From: Oryzias latipes
Taxonomy: Eukaryota > Chordata > Actinopteri > Beloniformes > Adrianichthyidae
Assembly: GCF_002234675.1 (NCBI RefSeq)
Contig: NC_019879.2
Location: forward strand, 335,501-399,500
Length of the DNA: 64,000 nt
Direction of reading: 5' to 3'
Below the pieces are notes generated by a model that was given only the letters and a program-made list of their open reading frames with translations, made no database searches and was not told the origin of the DNA. Each line of letters begins with the position of its first letter. The first letter of the stretch is position 1. Both the position numbers and the translations under genes were made by a program. Shown in pieces: positions 1-11,110 of this stretch.

Positions 1-521
1 NNNNNNNNNNNNNNNNNNNNNNNNNNNNNNNNNNNNNNNNNNNNNNNNNNNNNNNNNNNNNNNNNNNNNNNNNNNNNNNNNNNNNNNNNNNNNNNNNNNN
101 NNNNNNNNNNNNNNNNNNNNNNNNNNNNNNNNNNNNNNNNNNNNNNNNNNNNNNNNNNNNNNNNNNNNNNNNNNNNNNNNNNNNNNNNNNNNNNNNNNNN
201 NNNNNNNNNNNNNNNNNNNNNNNNNNNNNNNNNNNNNNNNNNNNNNNNNNNNNNNNNNNNNNNNNNNNNNNNNNNNNNNNNNNNNNNNNNNNNNNNNNNN
301 NNNNNNNNNNNNNNNNNNNNNNNNNNNNNNNNNNNNNNNNNNNNNNNNNNNNNNNNNNNNNNNNNNNNNNNNNNNNNNNNNNNNNNNNNNNNNNNNNNNN
401 NNNNNNNNNNNNNNNNNNNNNNNNNNNNNNNNNNNNNNNNNNNNNNNNNNNNNNNNNNNNNNNNNNNNNNNNNNNNNNNNNNNNNNNNNNNNNNNNNNNN
501 NNNNNNNNNNNNNNNNNNNNN
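1..521. other. assembly gap (run of N)
   Basis: The first 521 positions are N. The LINE that begins right after it is cut by this gap. Confidence 1.
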
Positions 522-1672
522 AATCCTACCTCTCAGACCGAACCCAATTCATTCATCTTAAATCATTTAAATCTCAGCCTTCCTCTGTCTCTTCTGGTGT
601 CCCCCAAGGTTCTGTCCTTGGTCCTCTTCTTTTCATTACTTATCTTCTTCCCCTTGGCAATATCTTCCGTAAATTTAATGTTAATTTTCACTGTTTTACG
701 GATGACACCCAGCTCTATGTATCCAGTAAACCTGACTCCTCTCTTCCACCCTCCTCTCTCCACTCCTGTCTGTCTGAAATAAAAAAATGGTTCACCTTAA
801 ACCTTCTCAAACTCAATAGCGATAAAACCGAGCTACTTCTAGTTGGTTCCAAATCCACCCTCTCCAAAGCCACAAGTCTAACTCTTTCCATTGATTCATC
901 TTCTGTCTCCCCCTCCCCTCAGGTAAAGAGTCTGGGTGTCATCCTAGATAGCACCTTATCTTTTCAGTCCCACATCAATAACATTACTCGGTCAGCACAT
1001 TTCCATCTACGCAACATTAATCGTCTACACCCCTCCCTCACTGTCCCCTCTGCTTCTATCCTGGTCCACAGTCTGGTCACTTCCCGTTTAGATTATTGTA
1101 ATTCTCTCCTCTTTGGTCTCCCACAAAAAACCCTCAATAAGCTCCAACTGGTCCAGAACTCAGCTGCCCGCATCATCTCCAGAACCCCCTCCTTCAGTCA
1201 CATCACTCCAATTCTCCACCAGCTACACTGGCTCCCCATAACCTCCAGAATCCAATTCAAACTCCCCCTGTTCACCTTTAAGGCCCTCCATAACCTGGCT
1301 CCTCCTTATCTCTCCGACCTCCTTCATATCAAACCCCCTCTCGTTATCTTCGATCCTCCTCCTCTGTTCAGCTCTCTGTCCCTCCCGCCCGACTCTTCAC
1401 AATGGGAAGCAGAGCCTTCAGCTGCTCTGCTCCCAAACTCTGGAATTCCCTCCCTCCTGACCTCCGTAACATAGACTCTCTGCCTACTTTCAGATCTAAA
1501 CTCAAAACCCATCTGTTCATTTCTGCCTTCCCATCCTGATTCACTTTTTATTTTTTCTACTATTTTTATTGTGCTTTTAATGTCTATTTTTAACCTTTGT
1601 TTTGTAAAGTGTCCTTGGGTTTCTTGAAAGGCGCTTTAAATAAAATGGATTATTATTATTATTATTATTATT
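522..1672 (+). mobile_element. L2-like LINE, 3' half of reverse transcriptase and 3' tail
   Basis: Translated in pieces, the plus strand gives the reverse transcriptase block [10 protein letters not shown] (about 600-630), a catalytic-box variant FTDDTQLY (about 693-717; the usual form is YADDTQLY), then [28 protein letters not shown] and the terminal [17 protein letters not shown] block. A short 3' UTR ends in AAATAAAATGG followed by an ATT microsatellite at 1648-1672, as is usual for fish L2. The gap removes the 5' part. The frame changes several times and the YADD box is altered, so the copy is dead. Confidence 0.85.
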
Positions 1673-2081
1673 ACCAGCTGTCCCGACTTTCCCACTTCCT
1701 CATATAATCTCTTATTAGGGTGATGGGGGGACGGGGGGTCAACCTGCGATGCACCTTGGGGGGAGGAGATACTTGGCAGTGGTTCCCCTCCCATGGTTGC
1801 CGTATGGAATAGGGCCCCCCCCCCCCCCCTCGGTTTTAATTGCACCTTATACATGTAGGACCCTTGGTACGGGGGGGGGGGGGTGCTTGGACATCACTGC
1901 CAGTAATCAGGAAGTGTCCTCTCAGTGCCCTACCCTAAAAAAAACAAAACCTGTTCTTTACGTTGATCTATACATGTAGGGCTGGGGATTGGCAAGAGTC
2001 TGGCAATACGATACATGTCACGATACAACATTCACTATATCACCAAAACTATTGGCTCACCGTCATGACTCACATATGAAC
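1673..2081. repeat. unclassified G/C-rich repeat plus a hAT-terminus-like scrap
   Basis: 1740-1930 matches 51100-51290 (shared runs such as CCTCCCATGGTTGCC and GGACCCTTGGTA), so this is an interspersed repeat of unknown class, with C and G homopolymers at about 1814-1829 and 1871-1883. From 1977 the sequence starts TAGGGCTGGGGATTGGCAAG and continues with GGCAATACGATACATG. That resembles the inward end of the hAT element ending at 63489, so it is probably a hAT terminal fragment. Confidence 0.55.
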
Positions 2082-3012
2082 TAAGGGGCCGTCCCATTCC
2101 TAACCCCTAGAGTTCAATAGGATGTGGGTCCACCTTTTGCAGCGATCACAGCTTCAACTGTCCACAAGGTTGAGGAGTGTTTTTGAAATTTTGGACCGTT
2201 TTTCCAAAAGACCTTGCTTTGTGCTCTGCTGCACAGTCATGTTGGAAGAGGAAGGGGCCGCTCCAAACTGTTCCCACAAGGTTGGGATCATGGAACTGTC
2301 CAGAATGTTTTGGTATCCTGAAGCATTCAGAGTTCCTTTCACTGGAACTGAGGGGCAAAGCCAAAGTCCTGACCAACAAGCCCACACCATGATTCCTCCT
2401 CCACACTCACAACAATGCAGTCCCAAATGTACCGTTGTCCTGGAAACCTCCAAACCCAGACTCCTCCATCAGATTTCCAGATGGAAAAGTGTGATCCATC
2501 TCTCCAGAGAAGGCGTGTCACTGCTCTAGAGTCCAGTGGCGGCGTGCTTTCCACCGCTGCATCGACGCTTTGCATTCACTTGGTGATGTGTGTTTGGATG
2601 CAGCTGCTCGCCATGGAAACCATTCCATGAAGCTCTGTGCGTGCTGGACCTGGACTGACCTGAAGGTCGCATGACGTCTGGAGGTCTGCAGCAACTGACT
2701 GCAGAAAGTCAGAGACCTCTTTGACCTTCAGCATCCGTGACCCCTCTCCATCAGTTTAGGGGTCGACCACATGGAGGCTGAGCTGCTGTTGTTCCCAAAC
2801 TCTGATGGAGCTGACAGCTGACTGTGGAGGATTTAGGACAGTTCACCTCTGGATTTGATGCACAGGGGGGGTCCTGACAGTTAGAGCCGCACATTCTGTC
2901 ACACATGTTTGTAGAAACATGCATGTCTGACTGATGATTTTATACACCTGTGTCAGGTAAAGTGATTAGAACACCTGATTCTGATCATTTGGATCTGTAA
3001 GTGAATACTTTA
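2082..3012 (-). mobile_element. Tc1-like DNA transposon, degenerate
   Basis: The minus strand encodes blocks typical of Tc1-family (DD34E) transposases: GGGIMVWACWSG (about 2370-2410), the VPVKGTLNASGYQNILD-type block, PTLWEQFG, and FQHDCAAEHKARS (about 2210-2250; usually FQHDNAPVHKARS). The plus-strand start GGGGCCGTCCCATTCC and the end near CACCTGATTCTGATCATTTGG match the ends I recall for this fish family. It is about 930 bp against a usual 1.2 kb or more, with several frame changes, so it is inactive. Confidence 0.8.
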
Positions 3013-3797
3013 TTTGATTGAATTTTCATTCTCTGTAAAATGTTTGTGGCTAGTTTAAATGTAAACTTTGTGACACATTAAAATGAATGCTAACAACTGG
3101 ACACTAGCTTTATATGCGTCCATAAAGCTGATATTTTCTGTACATAACTATAAATAACAAAACTTTCTAGAATCAGTCTCTGTAAATCAAGGCAGAGCAG
3201 CTTCTGCTGCGTGAGAACAACTGTCTGAAAAAATCATATTTGGAGGAAAACTCAGAGTTTTGTCTGTAAACAGCAGCTTCATGTTTCTGTGAAGTTAAAG
3301 ACTTTTATTTCAGACTGAATCTTTTATTTCCTCACTCAAACTTTTCTCTCCATTTTAATGTTTGGTTTTCATTAGCCTTCGAGCGTTGAGTTCCTAACTT
3401 AGCGGTCCAAGCAGCAGTTTAAAGTCACGTGACATATCAAGACAGACAGATGGTGAACAGAATCAGGTAGTTTGTCAAAATAAAACTTCCTTCAGCATCA
3501 TAAAATAAACCAAATGGAAAACATAAAAAAGTCAGTGTGGATATTTTTTTCTGTCGGCGACCCGGTACCTTGTGGCACACGGACCAGTACCGGTCTGCGG
3601 CCTGGGGTTTGGGACACTGGTCTACGATTGTTGAGTTTTTCATACTTTTAAACTGTGTTTGCATTGTCTTCGATGTACCGAGTATAATCTGTGATGTTTT
3701 TCATAAAACTTGCATTTTGCCAAAACAGATCAATAGATGAGTATGAACTAAAGATCAGAAAAACAGCCTTAAAGTTTTTTTTTATAAATCCCCGTTT
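3013..3797. other. 3' flank of crystallin gene 1, no gene seen
   Basis: AT-rich sequence without a convincing ORF. At about 3548-3625 there is a short patch (ACCGGTCTGCGGCCTGGGG) like the ends of a common vertebrate hAT-derived repeat. I see nothing else. Confidence 0.5.
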
Positions 3798-3818
3798 TTT
3801 ATTTCAGAATGAAGACAT

Positions 3819-4558
3819 CTAGCACATGTCCATGATGCGCCTCATGCTCATGAACCTCATGCCGCTGAAGCCCATGTCCCTGAAGCTGCGGTACTCCCCG
3901 GGCCTCATGTAAATCATCCTGCCTCTGTAGTGGGGCTGCTCGTACATCAGCCAGTGGCCGTCCATCACGTTGCAGGACATGCAGTTGTTCATGCGGTATC
4001 GGTCCATGATGTTGTCGCAGTCGTCCATCATCTCGTACATCTGACCTTCGAAGTTCTCCCTCTCATAGATCCTCATCCTGAACTGACCCCGGTACTGTTT
4101 GGACAGAACAAAAAGTGTTGAATGTTTTTGATGATGTTGAACCACTTGATGGTGCATTTTCCCAAAAACTAACCATGGGGATCATGCGGCAGGACCTGAT
4201 GCCCCCGCTCCATCCGAACATGCTCATGTAGTCGGCGTACTCGCCCCTCCTCATGAAGTACTGGTTCCCCATGTAGTTGGGACGGTCGTAGACCATGAAG
4301 CAGCCGCTCTCCACCCTGCAGGAGTGACACCTGCTCAGGTAGGAGGACATGTCGGAGCAGTCGCTCATGCACTCATAGGAGCGACCCTGGAAGTTCCTGT
4401 CTTCGTAGAAGATGATCTGAAATGCATCAGAGCACATCTATTTACATTTAGGCTTCCTAAACACCCTTTACTGTCTGTACTGCATAACCCTTTTTATCTG
4501 ATTTAAAGGAGTATTGGCTGAAGCTTACCTTGCCCATGTTCATATCGGTGGTAGACAT
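3819..4558 (-). CDS. crygm: gamma-M crystallin, gene 1 (182 aa, three exons)
   Basis: Structural eye-lens protein: a soluble monomer of two beta-gamma domains, each with two Greek-key motifs, packed densely in fibre cells to give a high refractive index. Exon 1 is 4529-4558 ([10 protein letters not shown]), exon 2 4174-4416 (N-domain, starts [16 protein letters not shown]) and exon 3 3819-4094 (C-domain, ends RRIMDMC). All junctions are phase 0 with GT donors and AG acceptors; introns are 112 and 79 bp. Greek-key signatures include [15 protein letters not shown] and [15 protein letters not shown]. About 29 of 182 residues are Met, a hallmark of the fish gamma-M class; it looks closest to the crygm2d type. 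The first ATG adds seven residues before MGK; M6 or M8 could also start translation. AATAAA is at 3798-3803. From the stop to early intron 1 it is nearly identical to gene 4. Confidence 0.95.
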
Positions 4559-4627
4559 ACTCTTAATTGAGCTACTGCTGTGGTTTGTTCCACTGCTGCA
4601 CTGCTGTCCCAACTGGATTTACTCTTG

Positions 4628-4692
4628 CTTTTATACTTGACTGCAACCTATACTGACAGTGGGCCCCTTTTGTTTAAACCACTGACCCAGCA
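4628..4692 (-). promoter_or_regulatory. lens-type promoter of crystallin gene 1: TATA, Sox-like and Maf-like sites
   Basis: Read on the minus strand: TATAAAAG at 4628-4635, 70 bp before the ATG; AACAAAAG at 4667-4674, a Sox-type core; and TGCTGGGTCAG at 4682-4692, one base from the first 11 of the Maf element TGCTGAGTCAGCA. Maf and Sox factors are established activators of vertebrate gamma-crystallin promoters; their use here is inferred. Confidence 0.75.
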
Positions 4693-5838
4693 ACAATGTA
4701 TAGAGCCGTGCGCCGGTCTGAACCTCTGTTTCATGTAATCACATGCTCGAAGATTTGAGAAGTTCACCCTTTCGACAGCTAACACAAAGCTTGTTTTCTC
4801 AGCTGGTCAGGTATCGTCTCTGTTATAGTACTACTTTCCATTTCCCACCATGTATTTAATGTTACAACATGAGGAATTACTTTTTTAGGCAGAATGACAC
4901 AGTCTCAACATTTCTTTATGCCTTGAGAGGAAACTGTTTTGTATATGTATTTGTTTTGCATTGATTAAGATCTAATGTACATTCAATGACTTAAGTGCAA
5001 CATAAGCTGAAAAACAAACACAGTAAACTGTGGCTCAGTGTAATCCCTTCTATTGTGTGGTCTTCATGTTGCACAGAATGAAGGGACCTCTTTTGTATAC
5101 GTGTGATGTTGCTAACACACACACTACATTACTGCATTAACGTATGTTCTAGTACTTGGAGTGTTCACACACTGATAAGGTCATGAACTTGAGCATCCTC
5201 ACTGAATGTTAAGTTAAAAAAATAGCAGTAAATTGATTTCACTTCTTATATTTAATTTTAAGAATGATTTAAGGCAATTAACTGCAAAACAATGTGTCCA
5301 AGAAATTTTATTATTCAAAGTAGTTAGAATTTTTGTCAGACATGAGTTCAAAGTGGAGAACAGTTACTCTTTATCCTCATGAGGAAAATAGCATTGAGAG
5401 GCTAAGAAGATGATTTAATGTGAGAATTGAAACTCAATTCAGAGTTTAGTAGATCTCCTTTATTCCTCTAAAATTAGTTTTTTACAGTCACTCTTACCTT
5501 CTTGTTTCAAAAGCAAAAACTGTCTGTTTGACTGGATGCAAGAGTTTTGCTGCTCTAAGCAGCAGCAGGGAGTCAGATGGACCGTGATGGTTTAGTGACG
5601 GAGCTCCTGTACATAAAGCTGAAGGTCATCTTCATAACTGTGGTATCAAACAGTATTTATTATCTATCCCAAAATGAGCACGTGTAGACTGAACAGCAGA
5701 GGGAAGTGCTAGAAATAGACGAATCCAGACTGCTTTTCTTCAGAAACACCTGCAGCCTAGAAGGATCATGGAAAAATACCTGACTGGACCAAACCATTCA
5801 CAATTTTCAGACCATCATTTTTAGACAGAGAACATGCT
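4693..5838. other. intergenic, nothing recognised
   Basis: AT-rich single-copy-looking sequence upstream of gene 1. I saw no ORF of interest, repeat end or RNA gene. Confidence 0.5.
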
Positions 5839-6105
5839 TGTCATGAAATGGTGGTGGAGGACCCAAAATGCAGGAGACCAGGCTTGGTGACAGGAAATAA
5901 AACATTAAATTAACAAACTAAATCATGACAAAACTATGGGGACAAATCAAACGGTGACACAACAGAGCAGATGACCTGACAAGGATGAACAGAAAACAAG
6001 ACACTTAAATAGGCTGAGGGTCATTAACTGAACTGAAGACAGCTGTGGAACCTGAAAGTGGAGTGACTGACAACAAGAAAACTAAGAACCAAACCAAACC
6101 ACTGA
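5839..6105 (-). mobile_element. solo-LTR-like fossil fragment
   Basis: It begins TGTCATG, then GGACCCAAAATGCAGGAG and GACACTTAAATAGGCTGAGG, and runs into AAGAACCAAACCAAACC. This order matches the reverse complement of the LTRs at 51901-52325 and 53711-54116 at family level. No internal region lies beside it. The far end is uncertain. Confidence 0.4.
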
Positions 6106-6540
6106 ATCCTTCGAATGCTTAAAGAATAGCATTGGCAGCATGGAGTAAAAATAGGCAGAGAGCACTCTCTCCATTCAGTATTTATGAGATCATGGAAGAT
6201 CCAAAATGGTCGGCAACACTGGAGAAATGATCAAGAATCAAGTGTGAGTCATGAGAAAACACGCCTTTGAAAGGATGTAGGCCTTCACTCATACACTCCC
6301 TGAAGTTCATTGCTTTGAAGACCCTAGCTGTGGTTACATGTGCAAAGTGTCTTTGATCAGATCAAACGTCGGATTAGAATTGAACTGTGTACATGCGCCC
6401 AGAAGAACGATGGATTTGGCATAGGCACTGGATAGACGTTTTTGCTTGAAAATTTAAAGGAACACGGCATCTGTTGAATAAGATGCAGTTTGTTCAAGTG
6501 GCTGGGTCCTGTTCTTCTTTTCCTGAGGGGTCTAAAGTAG
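6106..6540. other. unassigned sequence
   Basis: No gene seen. The stretch 6330-6400 (GGTTACATGTGCAAAG onward) resembles 55806-55870 inside a hAT element, so part of it may be an old hAT remnant. Confidence 0.35.
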
Positions 6541-6800
6541 TGACTCAAGGCTCAGTTTTAGGTCCTGTTGTTTAATTTTCTATTTATGAGTGTGATGAAA
6601 CATGAAACACAATCGGCAGTTAGTAAATATATTGTTTTTTTATGTTTGTTAATCTGACTGAAAGAGTCAGTGCCTCACCAGCCTCAAACCTCACTGCATG
6701 CCACCGTTTTTGTGAACAAAATTGATCAAGTTTGCTGATGACACAACATTGGTAGGTCTCTCGAGCAACAACGAGACACTCTACAGATAGGAAGTGGGAC
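6541..6800 (+). mobile_element. LINE reverse transcriptase scrap
   Basis: Two blocks survive on the plus strand: a TQGSVLGP-like piece at about 6543-6570, and LIKFADDTTLVGL at about 6721-6760, the FADD form of the RT catalytic box typical of Rex1/CR1-group fish LINEs. The sequence between them is decayed. Confidence 0.6.
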
Positions 6801-7691
6801 AGTCATGCTCCGACGATGCCACAGCTCTTATCTTTTTTCTCTTTGTTCCATGTCATCACAATTAAGCTCATCATCTACACCTGGATCCTTCTGCACACAG
6901 ACTTCACATCTGTGCCAGATCAAAGTAGTATTTGCTACTCGTTCCAGTGCTTTATGTATGCTAAGTTACAGTGACAACCTCTGTTTTCCTCCTGACCATA
7001 AGTTCTTCGGCTGGTATCTTGACCCTCACCTGCTCTACGCCAATTTGCCTTCCTGTTTTCCTGACCAATGCCCTTCTTGTCTTCCTCTCCTCTCAAATTC
7101 TTAACTATCACTTGTCTTGACTTTGATGTACACCTCACAGATCCTCTACTTTCTGACTCCAAGCATCAAGGTGGTCCTTCCTGTTACTAACCCTGTTACA
7201 AAGACTAAAGACTGTCTCTTCTGGTTGTCATTCTGTCCCGTCCATCTGGTTCACTATAGAGTGACCTGGCCAACATGGACCACAGAACGAACATTGAATG
7301 GAAGCCTTGAGTAGATGAAGCCTTGACGCAGTTTGAAGAGGGCTGCTCTATGATTTCCTTTGGAATGAATGACAAAATTCAAAGATAAAATAACTGGAGT
7401 CCAGCACTTGCTCTAGTGGAGGGGCTCAGTTTCCTCTTTCCAATCCTTCTACTTCAGGGAGTTTCTCTGTTACAGTATGCAGTGTGTTACTTTTGCAATA
7501 GGAGATTTAGTTCCAACTCTTCTCATTTCCTTCAGAAATGACCAAGGTGGCTTCTACCCACAGCAAAAGGCAGCATAATGGGAAACTGCAGTGGGAACAA
7601 AAATCTGAGACATGTACCTCCTTTCAAGAATTTCCTGCTGCATTGCTGAATTGATCTTGTGACTCCTGTTCATGGGTCATGAGATAAAGCC
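6801..7691. other. unassigned, possibly old retroelement sequence
   Basis: No recognisable gene. The piece near 6860-6900 (AAGCTCATCATCTACACCTGGATCC) has the flavour of a fish LTR end, but I cannot support a boundary or family. Confidence 0.3.
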
Positions 7692-7694
7692 TTA

Positions 7695-8376
7695 AGGCCC
7701 GTACACACCGGGACGAATATATTCGCCAGGCGTTATTCGCCAGCGTTTTTCGCCACGTTTTTTGTGTTCACACCCAGGCGATTTTCGCTGACGATGAGCC
7801 GAGCGAACATGCAATTTCATTCCCTGACATTAGATGGCGCTTAATGTAAACAGAAATACTCCTGTACACAAGGTGGCGCTGCGCAACTTTAGGCTTCTTA
7901 AAGTCGCTTTTCCCTCAGAAGAAGAAAGCAAGTATTTACGCGCTTGTCAGAATCATACAAAGAAAACATGAATATTTCCAGCATCAGTAGCTCCAACTGG
8001 TGCTTGGTTCGGGGATATTTTAGAATGCCCGTCATTATTTCTTCGCGGCAGTGTAGACGCTACTTGGCGTCTATCTTCTTCGCTGGTATGTGTGCTCAGC
8101 AAGGCAGTTTTGTGTTTGAGCGCCCCCAAGTTGTGTTTTACTGTAACTTCAGAGGCTCCAGACACGTGTGCAAAAGCGCAACTCTCATTGGTCGAATAGA
8201 TTTCGACGCGTCAAAAAAAACAAACAAACGCGTGGCGGGTTTTTTTTTTGACGCTTTGACGCGTGGCGTTTTTTTGAGTCGGTGTGCACACTCTCATTGG
8301 TGCCCTTTGTTTAGTCACGAAGCGTTAAACATCGGCGAAAATCGCGCGCGAAATTCGTCCCGGTGTGAACGGGCCT
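7695..8376. mobile_element. PIF/Harbinger-like MITE with 3-bp TTA target duplication
   Basis: It starts AGGCCCGTACACACCGGGAC and ends with the inverted copy GTCCCGGTGTGAACGGGCCT; the arms match over about 24 bp with one mismatch. TTA lies on both sides (7692-7694 and 8377-8379), the 3-bp TWA duplication known for PIF/Harbinger. It is 682 bp long with no transposase, so non-autonomous. Inside are many CGC-rich inverted words (TTCGCC / GGCGAA). The long open frame crossing it has no family features. Confidence 0.75.
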
Positions 8377-8379
8377 TTA

Positions 8380-8785
8380 GACACAGCTTCCCTTTTAAGC
8401 TTATTGCTTATGCCAAGTGGCCGGCACACAATAGCAAGGTCGTAGACCTCTCGGTGAGCCTGTAGAGCGAAGATTTTCATAAACATTTTTTCTTTGAGCA
8501 TGTTGCAAGCGAAAGGTTGTAGTAAGTACTTTTGCAACACGCAAGGGTAAAGTCAGAGTGAAGTAGGTGAAACGCAGGTGCTTCTTCAGATTTTTCATTT
8601 CTTCAACCCCCCAAAATCCTGCCGACTGTGCAAGGAGCCCGTTAGTGCTGTTCACATCACAAGTGTGCTCCTTGTTTGCAGCCTGACTGTTAGAAATGTG
8701 TGTGGACATCCTATGGACACTTACATATCACCTGCATACCATGTGTGTGCGGCTTTTGTTTGAGGTCAGTAAAGGAGCAAGTACT
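8380..8785. other. unassigned sequence upstream of the retroviral fossil
   Basis: No gene or repeat end recognised; the last part may be decayed retroviral pol. Confidence 0.3.
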
Positions 8786-11110
8786 CACTTTCTCATGAAA
8801 CTTATGGATTTATTCTCTAATCAAATTTTTCTATTCAAAACTTTTTGTAAACAATGTCTTTCATGTGTGCGCCATAATCCCCAAGGCAATGTTAGACCTA
8901 AAATGGGAAAATTTCCTGAACTACCTTTTCCTTTCCATGCAATCTATATGGATTTTATTGAATTAAATAAAAGCAACCGACTAAATATTGTTTAGTAACT
9001 ATTGATGTTTTTTCTAAATGGGTAGAAATTTTTTCATGTGCAACACAGGATGCTATCACAGTGGCTAAAACTACTTGTAAAAGAATAATCCCAACCTTTG
9101 GCATACCACAAGTGATAGGAAGTGATAATGGTACCCATGTTGTAAATCAAGTGACAGAAAAAAAGACTCAACATCTTTGTATTGATCTAAAGAGACATTG
9201 TCGTTATCACCCACAAAGTGCAGGATTAGTTGGAAGAACTAATGGTACTATCAAATCAAAGTTAAAGAAATGCATGGAAGAGACAAACAGACAGTGGCCT
9301 GACTGCATAGACTTAGTTCAACTAAGCATGCGTATCACACGCACAGCTGGTCAACCTTTAACCTTCCTAGAATTAGTAAAAGTACGGTTGGAGGTAGAGC
9401 GTTTAGCCACCAAGCCCCTGTTTTATGGAATAAACTCCCAGCTCATGGAAGAGAGGCCGACTCAGTTTCTACATTCAAAGTTAGACTGAAAACATTCCTC
9501 TTTGGACAGGATTATTATTAGACTAGTTAGTATTCAGAGATTATTTAACTCAATGTTAATGAGTTTAAATTAAAATTAATAACAATAACTGTTTTAAAAG
9601 GCTGCTAGAAGTTGAAGCTGGGGTAACTATGGTGCACTGGGGTTCTGTCCTCTTTCCTTTTTTACTTCTACCCTTCCTCTCCTCTATTCTTGATCATAAT
9701 TTATCATTTAGTTCTCCATGCCTCTGTTTGGTGCAGTGCGATTCATGTATTGTCCCTCTTTTCCTCTCCCCTCCTGGGGAGTGGGAGTGCTTCCAGACTC
9801 CAGTTGGCTCATCCGTGCTCCAGTTCCTGACCGTTTACCTCGCCTTTGCTCCTGCTCCTACACCTGGCTGTGGATCCTGCCTCTGGCTCATCTCTGGCTC
9901 GTCTCTGCTCTGTGCCTGACCGAGTACCTCGTCTCTGCTCCTGCTCCTACACCTGGCTGTGGTTCCTGTCTCCGGCTCGACTCGCGCCTTTGACTGTCCC
10001 GATAACCACGGCTGGATGAAGCTCGTCTGCTGGACTTTTATATATGTAGTTGTAGATTTAGATAAGTTAATTCTTCTCTAAGAGTTCTGGTAAATCGCCT
10101 GTCCGTCCTGGGGGAGGATCCCTCCTTCATGTGGGCACCCCTGAGCTTTCTTAGTTTTTTCCGGAATCCGGTTTTTTAGGAGTTTGTCCTTACCGCGAAG
10201 GGGGGTCTAAGGGCAGGGATGCCAGTATAGCATAGTCAGTTTGTTAGTTCATTTTAGTATTTTCCTATTGAACTCTTTGTATTCATGATCCTTTTGAGTT
10301 CATGTTTGACTTAGAAGCCCATCGAGACGACTGTTGTTGTGATTTTGGGCTATACAAATAAAATTGAAATGAAATTAACGCCTTTTGAAATGTTGGTTCT
10401 TATAGGTTACCAGACCTTGATCCTACACAGCAACATTCTCCATATGATGATGCAAATTTAGTGGACTTTTGATAAAAATGTTTACCACTAAAGATGTGCA
10501 AAGGAAAAAAAAGCGCCAGAATTCCTTTTATCTCCACAGGACACTTCACCAGTGCAGGTCAGTTACTGGGTGTTTGTGAAGGCCATAAAAACGAAGTGTT
10601 GGTCCAGCCCACGGGGGGAGGGGCCATTCCAAGTCCTGCTGACTACACCAACAGCTGTAAAGGTTGCTGAAAGGACGTCTTGGATCCACCTATCACACTG
10701 CAAGAAAAAGCATCTGGGTGAGGCTAATTCCAACTGCTAGATGGGGAAGTCTGACTGCAAAGGGAGGCAGCTGGATAGAAGCTGTTTGTCTCAACGTCAG
10801 TGAAACAGGGAGATCCAGCTAGTTTTAGGGAAGAAAGCACACCAGGTCTCTGTGGCACTACACGGATCCTACACTGTTAAAGGACTTGAGGAGGTGACGT
10901 GCTAGTAACCTCTCCCTCCTGAAGATGGGTACACTGCCACCATGCGCGTGTCCAACTGGGCTAAGAAACAGCTACTTTTGTCTAATGTTCCTGCTACTCC
11001 TGGCAGGAGCCACCACCTGGATTTGGTTCTTTTGGAATCCTTATCCACCTTCAAGAAGAATAACTAACGAGGAAAGAATACAACTTGTTATTAAAAGGAG
11101 AACAAGATGA
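8786..11110 (+). mobile_element. endogenous retrovirus fossil: integrase part of pol and start of env
   Basis: The plus strand carries a retroviral integrase: a zinc-binding remnant (CLSCVRHNPQG), core-domain blocks (YMDFIELNKS, GIPQVIGSDNGTH, YHPQSAGL, TNGTIKSKLKKC) and, past an insertion, a C-terminal block [17 protein letters not shown] like that of gamma/epsilon-type retroviruses. After it, 10925-11110 reads as the start of an envelope gene with a hydrophobic segment (CLMFLLLLAGATTWIWFFW). No LTR, gag or reverse transcriptase is visible. The copy is broken in several places and interrupted by a LINE tail (9363-10374). Age: old. Confidence 0.8.
9363..10374 (+). mobile_element. LINE 3' fragment inserted into the retroviral integrase
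   Basis: This 1 kb piece separates integrase blocks that should adjoin. TTAAC on both sides (9358-9362 and 10375-10379) is the likely target duplication. It begins with a decayed LINE C-terminus (LMEERPTQFLHSKL, at about 9445-9485) and ends in the common fish tail TTTTGGGCTATACAAATAAAATTG. A second copy lies in reverse at 54872-57020 and a tail-only copy at 57126-57191. Confidence 0.75.

Noticed and set aside
7944-8465. 173-residue plus-strand frame
   Set aside because: It lies mostly inside the PIF-like MITE, crosses its end and has no family features.
10925-11110. Small membrane-protein gene
   Set aside because: The hydrophobic frame follows directly on retroviral integrase and reads as the start of an old env.
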